NCBI GenBank assembly: GCA_907165135.1
Contig: OU015568.1
Location: forward strand, 1,000,501-1,064,500
Source of the DNA: Oikopleura dioica
Lineage: Eukaryota > Chordata > Appendicularia > Copelata > Oikopleuridae
Reading direction: 5' to 3'
Length of the DNA: 64,000 bases
In this document: in pieces, positions 9,858-20,568 of the stretch
How the letters are laid out: each line of letters opens with the position of its first letter
How positions within the stretch are numbered: position 1 is the first letter of the stretch
Made by a program: the position numbers and the translations under genes
The notes under the pieces: generated by a model
Told to the model about the DNA's origin: nothing
Database searches by the model: none
The model's input: the letters and a program-made list of their open reading frames with translations, nothing else

Positions 9858-12033
9858 CTACAGACACTGAAGTGGAGCTTCGAAAGCTACAGAAGTTGTG
9901 AAATAGTCGCCGGTTGGGTTCTTTTCAAACTCGATTCTGTGGACAGTTTCAACATCTCGGACAAAAAGGCCATCCCACAGGAACTTTTCAATATCGCCTT
10001 CTCGACTAAAATGGCTTAGAAATGAGGCCATTTTTTTATAAGCTTACTTTTCGCTGAATCCAGAAATTGAGTAAATAAAGTTGTTTTTCATCAAAATCGC
10101 GGTGTTCGAGTGGACCGGTTTGTTCAAAGCCCCCTTTTCTGTCTTAAAAAATCATGAGTTTTTCTATCAGATCTAACAGACTCACCCAATTTCCGTCAAA
10201 AAGCCAGATCGAAGAAAGTGTTCCCGCATCAGTAAGACCTCCGACAACCATGAAGCCTTGAGGAACTTGAACAGTAGCAGCACGCTCGATGAATACTTCA
10301 GAAGGGAAAGTTCCGAATTCTTCCCATGATCCAGTCAGCGATCGCTTTTCCATGTAGTTATCACTTTTTCATGTTTTCATTTAGTCATCAATTTCACCCT
10401 TGAAAACTTTGATAACGAAAAACATTCCTTGTTTGAGGATTTGAATAGTTCCATCCGCCAAAAGCGTACAATTCATTCTCAAAATGCCCCAAAGATCCAA
10501 AATAGTGGCCATAGTTTGATCTTCCTTCGATTACTTCCACATTTTCTCCGTCAAAAGTCTCGCATCGCGCCCACTGAGTGGTAGAAGTCGAGAAACACAA
10601 ATAACCTGAATGATTTTTTGAAACACCATAATTGACAAAGATCTTATTTCTTTTTATAGTAATTGTTCGTCTCTTCGCCGAACTCATTTTCTACCACATA
10701 ACAGAAAGACAACATGTCAAGAAAGTCAACAATGTCGGCTTAATTACTTACTTTTTTCATTCAAAATAGTCATATCTCCATAATGCTGGGAAAACCCAAT
10801 TTCTAGCTTCTGGCTCTGCATTTCAACGGAACAATCCTTCAAGATCGCGATCTGGGTTAAATTCGTCAATCCTCCGAGAATAAACTGCTGTCCCTTGAGA
10901 AGAGCAGTCCCAGAATCGTAGACGAATCGGTCGGGAATTGCCCAGTTTGGCTTGGACACAGTATTATCGTTTTCGACGAAGAGGGCGACGCGTTCGAGGA
11001 CAAAATAACTATCGCCAAGAACGGTCAAGCCGGTTTCTGCTGGACAGCCACCGTAGCCGTTGTCGCAGGGGCAGCCGTTTGGACAAGTGGCGCCACAGGG
11101 ACAGTTTCTGATTTCGGAAGAGAATATTTCTTGGCACTGACTCACGCATTGGTTGTTTCCACTGCAGGACAGGAGGCAATTTCTAAAAAAGTATCTTATG
11201 ATCAAGACGTCCTGATCCATAAATTTGCCAAATTATCAAATTGATAATTATTATATACCGATCAGATCTGGAAAATTAGGCGGTGAGGATGACGTGGCCT
11301 TCGATTTAACCAATGAGAGCCAGCCCTCGCTCTCTCGGTCTGAGAGGGCTTCAGACCCAGATTTGCGGCCGCCTAAGCTACCAAATCTGATCGGTATATA
11401 TATTTATATTGATATTATATACCGCGATTATCATTCCTGAATGACGGACTCTCATCCGTCATTCAGTCGTTTGGACATTTTACAATGCAAAATTTGTCCG
11501 AACGAGCGAAAATTGCGTGGGCGGCCCTGATTGTCCCGTCACTCAGAAATGATAATCATGGTATATATTTCTTTGTGGTCATGATGAGATCTATTTTTCG
11601 TACTTAAACTTGCTCACAAAATATGATAGCAATTTTTATTTACTGACCAATGAATTTTTATTGTTATGGTTCTTTTCCAAAAATCATGTCCTTACGCGTA
11701 AACTCGCTCAGCATCTTCATAGCAACTCGTGAAGTCTTCATTTTCTTCCGGAATGAAACAGGCGCCACATGTATTGCTTTCACAGCCAATGCAGCCAGCG
11801 AAGCATTCAGTGTGGCAAGGACAGCTGTTTCCGCAGTCAAACATGTCCCTCGCGCAGTTTTCTTCGCAGAAAGAGTTTTCGTTGCAATTGCGCTTGCAGA
11901 AATCATAGTCGGATGAGCACTGGCGGACACATGCTACTTCTCGATCTCCATCCGGGCAATTCTCGTTAAAACTGTATCCACCGAAAATCTCATTTGCGAA
12001 AATCGAACAAATCGTTAACCCTAGTAATTTCAT
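9858..12033 (-). CDS. Secreted Cys-module / kelch-like protein
   Basis: Exon 1 (11696-12033) starts MKLLGLTICSIFANE, a signal peptide, then a Cys-rich module with CGNSCPCHTECFAGCIGC. It joins exon 2 (10752-11182) in phase (GTAAGG..TTTTTTAG; the junction codon GC|A keeps frame), giving a second module NCPCGATCPNGCPC. Kelch-like segments follow: QQFILGGLTN, LCFSTSTTQWARCETFDG, ENELYAFGGWNY, FMVVGGLTDAGT, NFIYSISGFSE; the product ends EAPLQCL at 9858-9860. The 513-base intron 1 holds two inverted-repeat elements. If that junction is wrong, the exon at 11692-12033 stands alone as a 113-aa secreted Cys protein with its own AATAAA near 11655. The same Cys module plus CF..C..F-G segment occurs in the genes at 35130-39569 and 51280-52841. 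Confidence 0.72.
11251..11400. mobile_element. Inverted-repeat element (MITE), TA-flanked
   Basis: The left end TATATACCGATCAGATCTGG is mirrored at the right end (CCAAATCTGATCGGTATATA), and the inner arms AATTAGGCGG / CCGCCTAA extend the pairing. TA dinucleotides at both ends fit a Tc1/mariner-like target, though the AT-rich flanks make this weak. No coding capacity. It lies in intron 1 of the Cys-module/kelch gene. Confidence 0.7.
11414..11569. mobile_element. Second inverted-repeat element (MITE), adjacent to the first
   Basis: ATATACCGCGATTATCATT at the left is mirrored by AATGATAATCATGGTATAT at the right. The left half also holds a hairpin, TGAATGACGGA / TCCGTCATTCA (11438-11465). No coding capacity; same intron as its neighbour. 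Confidence 0.65.
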
Positions 12034-12231
12034 CATTTCTGTCTGCAATTTTTCGCTTCAAACTTCTGTTCTTATCCGGAGCTTTTGCCCTTTGACATTT
12101 CCCGAGCGCTTAAATTTTATGAATTTGGACTCAAGCCTGCAGATGAACTCGTAATATTTTGCAAGGCTTTCGTAACTGTACTTTGTGCTTTGTTCGTTGT
12201 GGTTTATTTGTTTTCAGTTTAAATATAGGTT

Positions 12232-15200
12232 TTATTTTGCTACTCGTTTTGAACACGTCAGAATGGCTGAAATCAGGTTGAAATCAAGGAAGAGAATAAT
12301 TTTAGAATTTTACCTATGAAGGCAGATCGAAAGGCTGGATTGCACGCGGCGTAGCACACTGGGTTGAGAGTACTTTCATCGGTTAGGAAAAACGAGACAG
12401 AAGAATATGATGATGAAAAAACCGAGTCCTGTTGAGATAGCATAGCCAGTAGGAGAGCTCCCAAGCTATCTCTGGAACTTGCATTTGAAGCGAGGCGTAA
12501 ACTTTATTGGTTTCTTGAGATATTTTTAGAGAATGAATCTGAAAAATTGCGTTTCAAATACTGAATAATTATAACTTACATGATTTAAAACGTACACATC
12601 GCTGTAAAACTCGTTGAATATTACAAATAGTTTTCTTGGACCAATAATTTAAAAAATTGCAGGTCCACTAGCGGTTTAATTTAATATGGTGTTTAAAATT
12701 TTATTTAATCAATCAATTTTCTTTATCTAAGAAACTGCTCCTACAAGGATATTATAAGGCGCCCAAAGGCTTATAAAGACTTGAGGCTGACAAAAAATAG
12801 TATTGTGTAAATTCAACCTATAATATCAGACTTTCGCTCCAAAATTTGTCATAAAATTAACATTTTGTCAGCCCGTGCCGAAAATAATGGCAGCTAAAAG
12901 CCTTGTTGCTCTTGACTCTTTCTTCAAACTTTTCAGTTGTCGTCCATACTGCGGTTTTTGAGGTTGCGGAGTCGCCGCTGAAGATACCGTTGATTAGAAT
13001 TAGTCGAATTTTTTAACCTGTTGACGAGGCATCTTTTTTGCTGGCGAGGCGCGACCAGAACGACTTTTTCTCCTTTTCCTCTTTTTCGCCGCTGTCGTCG
13101 ACGTTCGAAATTTGGCTCGGCTCGTCTGACAGATCCATCGTTCCCTTTGAGTCCTGCTCATCCTTAATCCAGAATGAATAAGCGAGTCTGGAACGGATTA
13201 AAGAGACTTACGGATATTTTGATGCTTGAAGTCTTTACCGGGCTTGTTGCGTCTTTGGCCAGCTTATTTACTGTGCTGCTGATTACGGCGTTTTGCAGAT
13301 TGCTGTAAAGAACAAAAATAAATAATAAGCAAAAAGGGGGAAAACTACATTTTCTACAAAGAAGAATTAAGTCATGTCATAGTGGTTAATTTACCAGAGG
13401 CTCTTTTCGTGAATGTCTACCTGACCAGAGTTGCAAATTTGGCTTTATTTTCGCTGAGCTGAGCTGAGTGAGAAATTCTCTGAGCTGAGCTGGCCTATTT
13501 CGGAGCTCACTGAGCTGAGCTGAGCTGGCCTATTTCGGAGCTCACTGAGCTGAGCTGAGCTGGCCATTTTCAGAGGTCATTGAGCTGAGCTGAGCTGAGC
13601 AGACCTTTTTTAAGGTAGTTGAGCTGAGCTGAGCTCAGCAGACCCTAATAATTAGGGCCTAATTAGAGCTGAGCTGAGCTGAGCTGAGTGAGCTGAGTTG
13701 AGCAATTTTTTACTGTTTTTTAGAAGTGAAATTTTGTTAAAATCATTGAGCTGACCTGATTGAATGATACTTCTCTGAGCTGAGCTGAGCAGAACAGATC
13801 ATGTTCGAGAATAATTGAGCTGAGCTGAGCAGATAAATTCATTTTCGAAAATCAGTGAGCGGAGCTGAGCTGAGCGACTGCTCAGCTCACTCAGCCAGCT
13901 CAGCTCACTCAGCTCAGCAAATTTGCAACTCTATACCAGATGGGGATATTTTCGGTCTCAGATTGACGATGATTATGTAATCTCGTCAATTTCTGACCGG
14001 AAATAGCAATGCCTAGCAGACAAAGTAATCGAGTGCCCCTGTAAATCTGCATCTTTCCAGATGAAATCCCTTTGGGTCATCTGGGTTGAGACTACTGAAT
14101 CAGCAGTACTGATCTAGTCTTACAGTATTTCAGTTCGATTTGAGTTGTTTGAAGGATCATGCGATCCTTTTCTTCTTATTGAAAAACGCGATTTAAACGT
14201 TTTTGCTGAGGAGCGATTCGAAATGCCGAAAATTATTTGCGACACTTTGGAATTTCTTCTAGATATTTTGTCAATAAGCAAAATATTTTAATAAAGACAC
14301 CATAAAAGATTTTTTAAAACATTAAATTGAATATTTATCGTTGATAAACTCAATTGATTATTCATTAAAAGTGTTAAGACCCAGTGGCGGGTTGTTCAAA
14401 ATGACTATTTTTCTTGTGTAAGTCGTAAAAAGAGCTTTTGATTTTTTATCGATAATTACTTTTTTCTCGCCGCGATCGTCATGTACACCTTTGCGTAAAG
14501 AAACATCATCGCAATCGCAGGCACATAAAAAGCCCCTGAACGATTACATAACCATCATTGATTGATTTTGAGCAACTTGGCATTTCAAAAAAGTGCGTTC
14601 CAAACCTGCCGAAGTCGCTAGACCGATGGCAGCAGACTCAAAAATGGCCTTCACGTAGCATTTATTAGCAGCTGGCTGCTGCTTTGGATCGACCATTTGC
14701 CACAGGACCCATGGACCCCAAAGAATGGCAGAAATGATCCAGGTCAAGGCCATGGCGATTTTGACATGCACCAGTTTTCGATGGTTGCGGTACTTCACCG
14801 GGAAATTTACCGACAAATATCTGAAAAAGAACAAGCTTCGAAACCTCTTATCTAAGAATTGGTGAGTACCTATCTATACAAATAATGAGCAGATTGAGAA
14901 CGGATGCATTTGAGGCGACGTAGTCCACTCCCAGCCAGACATTGCAGGCGAAGTTACCCATGTACCAGCCGCCCTAAACAAAAAAACTCGGTACGAAAAT
15001 AAGGGTGTCGCCATTTTAATTGAATAATGATGAAAACTCTCTTACCTGTACAAGGTAAACAGTATAAACATTCATAGAATACATTCCGATAATCTTTGCT
15101 GAAGGTTTATAATCGAACGCAATTGAAATTGTTTTTAAAATATCCTTATGAGCTGAGCGAGGCTAAACCCGAGACAAATCGGCGATGGCTAAGTTGAGGA

Positions 15201-15653
15201 TGAGGTAGTTGTTGATTGTGCGCAGACTGCGGTAGAAGCAAAACGAAGAAATTACTTGACCAGGGCTCTATATTATATTATATTATATTATATTATATTA
15301 TATTATATTATATTATATTATATTATATTATATTATATTATATTATATTATATTATATTATATTATATTATATTATATTATATTATATTATATTATATTA
15401 TATTGAGCCCGATCCTAAGACATTTCCGCAAGAAGTTATCAGACTTGCGGTCAATGCCAAAATAACAATTGTTATTGTTGATGGAGTCGAGTAGCGACTG
15501 GGAGGCATTCCTGCCACGGCGGTGCTGAAATTAAAAAATTGATAAAGATTCTCGAACTCAGAAAACTAACGTAAACGCGCTGCTGTCATTTCCGTAAGTT
15601 GTCGGGGCAAGTGTTGTACTGATGTTCCAAGACGTCGTTCCATCTGTATTCAT
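12232..15653 (-). CDS. Muscarinic-type acetylcholine receptor (class A GPCR), 434 aa
   Basis: Fourteen exons join with every phase consistent: 15571-15653, 15415-15524, 15169-15254, 15046-15093, 14870-14973, 14606-14820, 14460-14535, 13212-13302, 13018-13162, 12879-12977, 12736-12779, 12429-12538, 12314-12372, 12232-12266. The short N-terminus has NIS and NDS glycosylation sites. TM1 ends GNVLVISSF; TM2 [17 protein letters not shown]3 has Asp126 in [10 protein letters not shown], the amine-binding residue, then DRYLSV; TM5 GAFYVPA; the acidic third loop is followed by TM6 [10 protein letters not shown] with W, Y and N conserved; TM7 is [20 protein letters not shown]. These are muscarinic signatures, so it should couple acetylcholine to G proteins at the plasma membrane. 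Three introns need GA-AG or GC-AG boundaries. The ATG directly follows TTTTCAG, a possible 5'UTR or spliced-leader acceptor. TAA overlaps AATAAA. Confidence 0.92.
12784..12873. mobile_element. Inverted-repeat element forming nearly the whole of a GC-AG intron
   Basis: The plus strand reads GGCTGACAAAAAATAG at the left and ATTTTGTCAGCC at the right. The intron inferred from the TM6 reading frame is 12780-12878, so only about 4-5 bases separate each terminal repeat from the splice sites. Confidence 0.7.
13427..13932. repeat. GAGCT-repeat tract bounded by terminal inverted repeats
   Basis: AGAGTTGCAAATTT at the left is mirrored by AAATTTGCAACTCT at the right. The interior is mostly tandem TGAGC/GAGCT pentamers arranged in larger units (GAGCTGGCCTATTTCGGAGC recurs), with the opposite-strand form CTCAG near the right end. 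It lies in the intron between the TM5 exon and the third-loop exons of the receptor gene. No coding capacity. Confidence 0.75.
15269..15404. repeat. (TATTA)n pentanucleotide microsatellite, about 27 units
   Basis: An almost perfect TATTA array is bracketed by GGGCTC (15263-15268) and GAGCCC (15405-15410), which are reverse complements. The array lies inside the inferred GA-AG intron (15255-15414) between the TM1 and TM2 exons of the receptor. Confidence 0.9.
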
Positions 15654-18600
15654 CTGAAAATAACTGTAAACGTCTGTGGTGCAAGAAGGTAAAGGTTTAG
15701 TCGTTATAAAGAGTCAAGTTTACGAGTCAATTTGTGATGGTTTCTGGTTGAACGGACGAAAAGGTTCTTCGCGGTTAATTTGAGATTCTTGTCAAGTTAA
15801 CGCCATTTTCAAGTCCTATTAAATGCACATATCTAGGTCACAGATTTGACCCATCTCGAAAGTGAGGAGTCAGGTTAAAGTCATATTTTCAAGCAGTGCT
15901 GATTCAAAGTTACGCTTTTGGCTCTAGAACGTTGTTATAAATATAACACAACCCGATCAATATTCAGGAGCAAAATAAAAATATTTATATAACCGTAGAA
16001 ATATTTTCTTATGGTTTCATGACTGTCTTTTTCTTTGAAATCTAGCGAATCTCAGACTTTTCTTGGGATTCATTAAGGGGCAACTTAGGCCTCACATTCT
16101 GAACTGAGTAATAACCTGACTCAGGAATAGTTTTTCCTGAGCACTTAGTCAGATCGCCGAACCCTGATTAAAAAGATAAGCGAATGAAAACGATAGAAAA
16201 TCAACGCGAAAACAACCTTGACTAAGATGGTTGGACTTTTGGACGATCAGCGTGAAGTGTTTGAATAAGTTATGTCTCGAGCTTGAGCATTTTAAATATT
16301 CAATTTGGTGCTTGTCTCCGCGTTCAGGCGCGTTCTGTTGCGCCACTATGCTCACTCGTTTAGAAACGATTTTAGCCGGGTACCTTGTTACGGTTAAAAT
16401 TCACTGAATAACATGTCGACTTCAATTTCGAACAATTCGAACAAAAGAACATGGGTAAAAGGGGATGTTTTTGAACTCAGATTGTCAGTCGACTGGATCA
16501 ATCTTTGGAACTGTCTCCAAACTGTCAATTGGATTCTGATTTGAGGTAAGAAAGAACTTTTGTTGCAAAGAATGAACTCTCTTTTATCAAAAATAGCATT
16601 TTTAACAATTTTTAATTCTAATTATATTATATTTTTACTATTTGTAACATGATTATGATTTTCAAGTAAGGAAATCTTGTTTTATACCACATTAATTGAC
16701 AGAATAGAGATAACAAGTCAACGAACTAGTGTTATAAAAATCCAGTTATTCATTTAAAAATGAATACTTATGATTTCCAGAAAGGTTAGATCGAATCTGA
16801 CAGAAAGCTTCCAATTGATAATTATCATTTGCATTCATATTTTAGGTAGTTACGAAGCGACAAATCAAAAGTCTTTATTCGGCTGCTCGAAGATCGACGG
16901 CCAGAACCCCTGAATTTTTTTTAGAAAAGGAACTCTTTAATAGTGACCGAGTCATGAGTTGAGTCTAGCCAGTAGACCATACGGTAGTATTGCAGACTGA
17001 AGATCAAGAGCAAGTTTACCCAGTCTGTGAGTATATTATTTTTACGTAACGACATGGTGCTTAAATGACAATCTATCGATATCTATTTCCTCTCCAAATT
17101 AGTAAAAGATGCTTCATTTCATTAAAATATAATTTCTGATCCAGATTATTTACTCTTCCAAATAACGCGGATTTTAATTTTTATAATTATTTCTTCCTTT
17201 ACCTTCGCAAAATTTCTCTTTCTCAAATCTGCTGCACAAAAAGTCCGATTTCCAAAGTGAAAAAAAGCGTTGTTTCCCGAAGTGTAAAATTATATCAAGT
17301 GGCGGATTATACCGAGAGGTTGCATTTAACAGGCTAAATTGACTGTTGAATATTCAGTGCTCATATGCGGACATATTTTACGGCCGTGAAGGATATTGCT
17401 TCAGGAGTCCAAAGTGTATATAACAAGCAACAGGATTAGCTTTGATGAATTGGGCCATAAACGCTAATTGGGCGGATTCATTTTTAATGCCGTGACCAAC
17501 ATTCTTACTGTAATTCTATGAATAATTTATAGAAAAAAATAGAATCGATCATTGCTTGATAGTATCAAAAGCTCTCGCTGAGCTGTGAGTTTTCGATTTT
17601 TGTTCGCAATTGCCCTAATTTGAATATTATTGATATGACCGATATCTTCATTAAGTCGATTAAATGACGACTATTTTGTAAAAAATTTTCTTGCCAAAAA
17701 TTCTTTGACTATCAAAATCAATCCATAAAGTACTGATAGAAAGTATTAATTTGAAAAAGATAATTTCGCTCATGAAAACTCATGATTGACGGATTTCTTG
17801 ACCCAAAGCTGTGTAGAATCTACGCAGAAGATGACAACCTGTGCAGAAAACCTGAGTCAGGGTCCTTAATATCTTCATGAAAGCGGCTTCACCAATATTC
17901 TCAGGTTCCTCAGAATCAGGTTTCCTACTTAGGGTACTCTAAATAGGTCCCCAAATATAATTTTTTCAAGTATCTCGCTCGATAACCTTATTTTAGGAAA
18001 ATCTCTAAAAGCAAAAGTTTTATTAAAAAATCGTTTTTACCTTGTTTGTCATAAGAATGAGGAGAGATTCTTTCAATTTTCTTTCCTTTTAAAATTCATG
18101 ATTTATGAAATTTTGTCTCAACTAGGAGTATTGCATCAAGGTCAATTTTTAAATCGGTTGAGTAGTTTTATGGGTTTCGGCGAATTCTGTTAAAAAATGT
18201 CTGTTTTACTTACAATTCAGAAAAGCGCGTGTAATTTCAATCTCTTCTCTTTCATTCGATTCTATTTTCCGCCATTTAAATTCTTGCAATTTTCGCTTCT
18301 TCCTATTCTGAGTTTGCCGATTTGAAATTAAATCTCTGACAGACAAGAACACGGGCTAATTGAGCAAAAATGATTTGAAGCTCTGGAATTGGATTCGACA
18401 GGGATCGAAAGTTAGAATCTGAACATGCCAACCCTCTGACACGGAAAATGAAGCTCGCGGGCGCCGCGGAATGCGCTAGCGAACGCGCCGCGGGGCAAGT
18501 TCAAGGCGCTGCCGCTTGAAATGCTGATAAAGATGATATTTTACCTTTAGTTTAAACCTTAAGTATAAAGATTTTCAGCAAAATCTTTTGATTAATTTTT

Positions 18601-18760
18601 CCAGTTTTCCAGAGATGAAAAAAGCGCCTAACACTGGAAAGAATGAGCTTTTTCTTTGAATAAAGCTCGATTTACGTCACAAATGAGCCTGCATTCAAAT
18701 TTAATCTATGTCTGTTTCATGTTGAATGTTGAATTTTTCTAATACAGCGTTTTTTTCTTT
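15654..18760. other. Gene-poor 3.1-kb interval
   Basis: No convincing coding region is seen. It holds a hairpin CTCAGGAA / TTCCTGAG near 16122-16142, a dispersed-repeat copy around 17809-17935 (GTGCAGAAAACCTGAGTCAG, with CCTCAGAATCAGGTTTCC as its inverted partner), and a small GC-rich near-palindrome around 18457-18496 (GCGCCGCGG / CGCCGCGG). Regulatory sequence of the receptor gene probably lies at its left end. Confidence 0.5.
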
Positions 18761-19140
18761 CTAAAAAGAATCTTCCTCCGCTGCGGCTGATTCTTCTTCT
18801 GGCTCAGGTTCCAGCTGGGGTTCTTGCGCTGGTTCCTTTTCGGGCTCGGGTTCGGGTTGTTCCTTAGGCTCAGGTTCTGGCTCAGCTTCGGGTTCTTTTT
18901 CTAGATCTTGTTCTTGCTTTTCTTCATTTTTGAATTCGGCTGGTGCAGGAGTTGCCTCTCTCACGGGAGTTTTCACTTCTTGCTTTTCTTCGGCTAAATT
19001 TTATAATGAATTTTAATAAAATTATTTTATAATAAAAAACTTGAGAAAAATAATTATTTTCAAATCAAATTTAATTTCAAACCTTGATTTTCGGGCGCAT
19101 CATCAACCGCTTTCGACCGTTTACAACACTTGCTTCCCAT
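18761..19140 (-). CDS. Small acyl-anchored acidic Glu/Pro-rich protein, 96 aa
   Basis: Two exons (19083-19140 and 18761-18993) join in phase 1. The N-terminus MGSKCCKRSK has Gly2 and a Ser/Lys context typical of N-myristoylation, two Cys for palmitoylation and a basic patch. The remainder is very acidic, with EPEPEP-type repeats and an EEKQE motif that occurs twice. This layout (acylated basic start, disordered acidic body) is like the GAP-43/BASP1/MARCKS-type membrane-surface proteins in style, but no alignable homology is claimed. It should sit on the inner face of the plasma membrane. The plus-strand frame at 19041-19388 overlaps exon 1 and is not supported. Confidence 0.65.
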
Positions 19141-20568
19141 CTTTCTTTTTCAAAAAATCTCGAATGAAATGGTTGAAAGAATTTTTGGCACCTCGGATTC
19201 TGTTGACCTTTTTCATTTTTTCGATAAGGAAAGTTTACGTCCCGCGCCGGTGCTATCTGCTATTTGCCAACTGCGATTTAAAAGACTACCATTTATTTTT
19301 TGCTGAGAAAGTTCATTTGCAGTACTTTTTTCTTAAGGATCTACTGTCAAAAAAGGGCGGTTTTTCTATCCACGAAAACGGGCTTTAAAATTCATTTGGA
19401 AAATCAGGTTGTTCGTGGCCACAGTCCAGCGGAATAGAGGGTTGTTTCTGCCGGTATTCTGCGGCGACAAGTACAGTTAGAAATACAGGGAATCCCTTCA
19501 ATCATGCAAGATGCTTGGTGAAGCCCAGCTCAGTGGCCAACGTGCGACGCTCTAAAATTCAAGAGACTTTCCAAGCTTTCACTCACTTTCAAAATACATT
19601 AGTAGCTTCCTCCCTCAAACGATCAATTATACATTGAGGGCTTAGGGTACCTCCAAGAAATACAGTCAGCGAGTTAGAAGGAACTAAGTAGATTCTCCTT
19701 CCAATACGTTTTTAGGAGGAAATTTTTTAAGGACCCCCCCCCTTTCCTCCGAAAAATTGAAATTTTGTCCTCAAGTCATATTTGCTTCAAAAACTTGAAA
19801 AGACGAAGATTTGACCAAGAAAAATCAATATTTTTGCCGAAATAAGGGCAAATTCGTCAATTTTCGGCGAAAAATCCGCTTTTAAAATGGGATTTTGAGG
19901 GTGAAGGACTCCTTCAGAAGGAGTCGAGATAGACCCCCAAAAAATGAAGCCTCTAAATCGTTTTTTGAACCGAAGAATCCATTTCCGGGGTCAAAATTTT
20001 AAATTTCCGAAATCTGATTTTTCAAAAAAGCTGACGGGGGGGTTCCTTAAAAGGGGATGACCTTCCTAACAAAAAAAAAAGAAGGATTTTTTGGCGAAAA
20101 ATGCTTCTGAATTTTTCTAAAGCCCAAAACCAGCACAAAAAAAACCAAAATGCCCTCTAAATCGAAGCCAAAGCGTCAATTTTTGATAGAGCTTTTGAAC
20201 GTTTGTGGAGATTAATGCGAATAATTATTCCTTTCATAGGGAGCTCGGGGAATTGACACGTGATTTTCCAAGAAAGAGGCTTTTCTTTTTATTGATGAAT
20301 TTTTCAGGGATGAAGAAATTTTTTCGTCTTGAAATACAGGTAATACTGGATTGGAAGAGTGGCTTGTCTATTTTTAGACAGGAATTAAAGGTGTTTATAC
20401 AAAAATGACGACTGTAAATGTGCGTAAGAATAGATACATAAGGTACTAAAGCCTTAAAAATAGTAAGTTTCATCGAGGATATCTACAAGGACGCGTGAAT
20501 ATTAATTTAATATAAGTTACATATCCGTTAGTTTGAGTGAGTCGAAACGCGAAGAAGAGGATGAAAAA
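19141..20568. other. Intergenic, with a TTAA-flanked element
   Basis: Apart from the element at 19731-20046 nothing is clearly functional. A plus-strand frame at 20205-20408 (67 aa) has no supporting signals. Confidence 0.4.
19731..20046. mobile_element. TTAA-flanked non-autonomous element, copy 1
   Basis: TTAA (19727-19730) and TTAA (20047-20050) bracket ends reading GGACCCCCCCCC and GGGGGGGTTCC, an inverted pair. The right half shares long stretches with 33299-33645: GAGTCGAGATAGAC, AAAAAATGAAGCCTC, AATCGTTTTTTGA and GAATCCATTT occur in the same order in both. A TTAA target fits piggyBac- or Kolobok-type transposition. No transposase. Confidence 0.75.

Noticed and set aside
15216-15494. 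92-aa plus-strand frame made of YYIIL repeats
   Set aside because: It is the translation of the (TATTA)n microsatellite inside a receptor intron.
19041-19388. 115-aa plus-strand frame
   Set aside because: Covers exon 1 of the acyl-anchored protein on the other strand and has no recognisable domain or signals.
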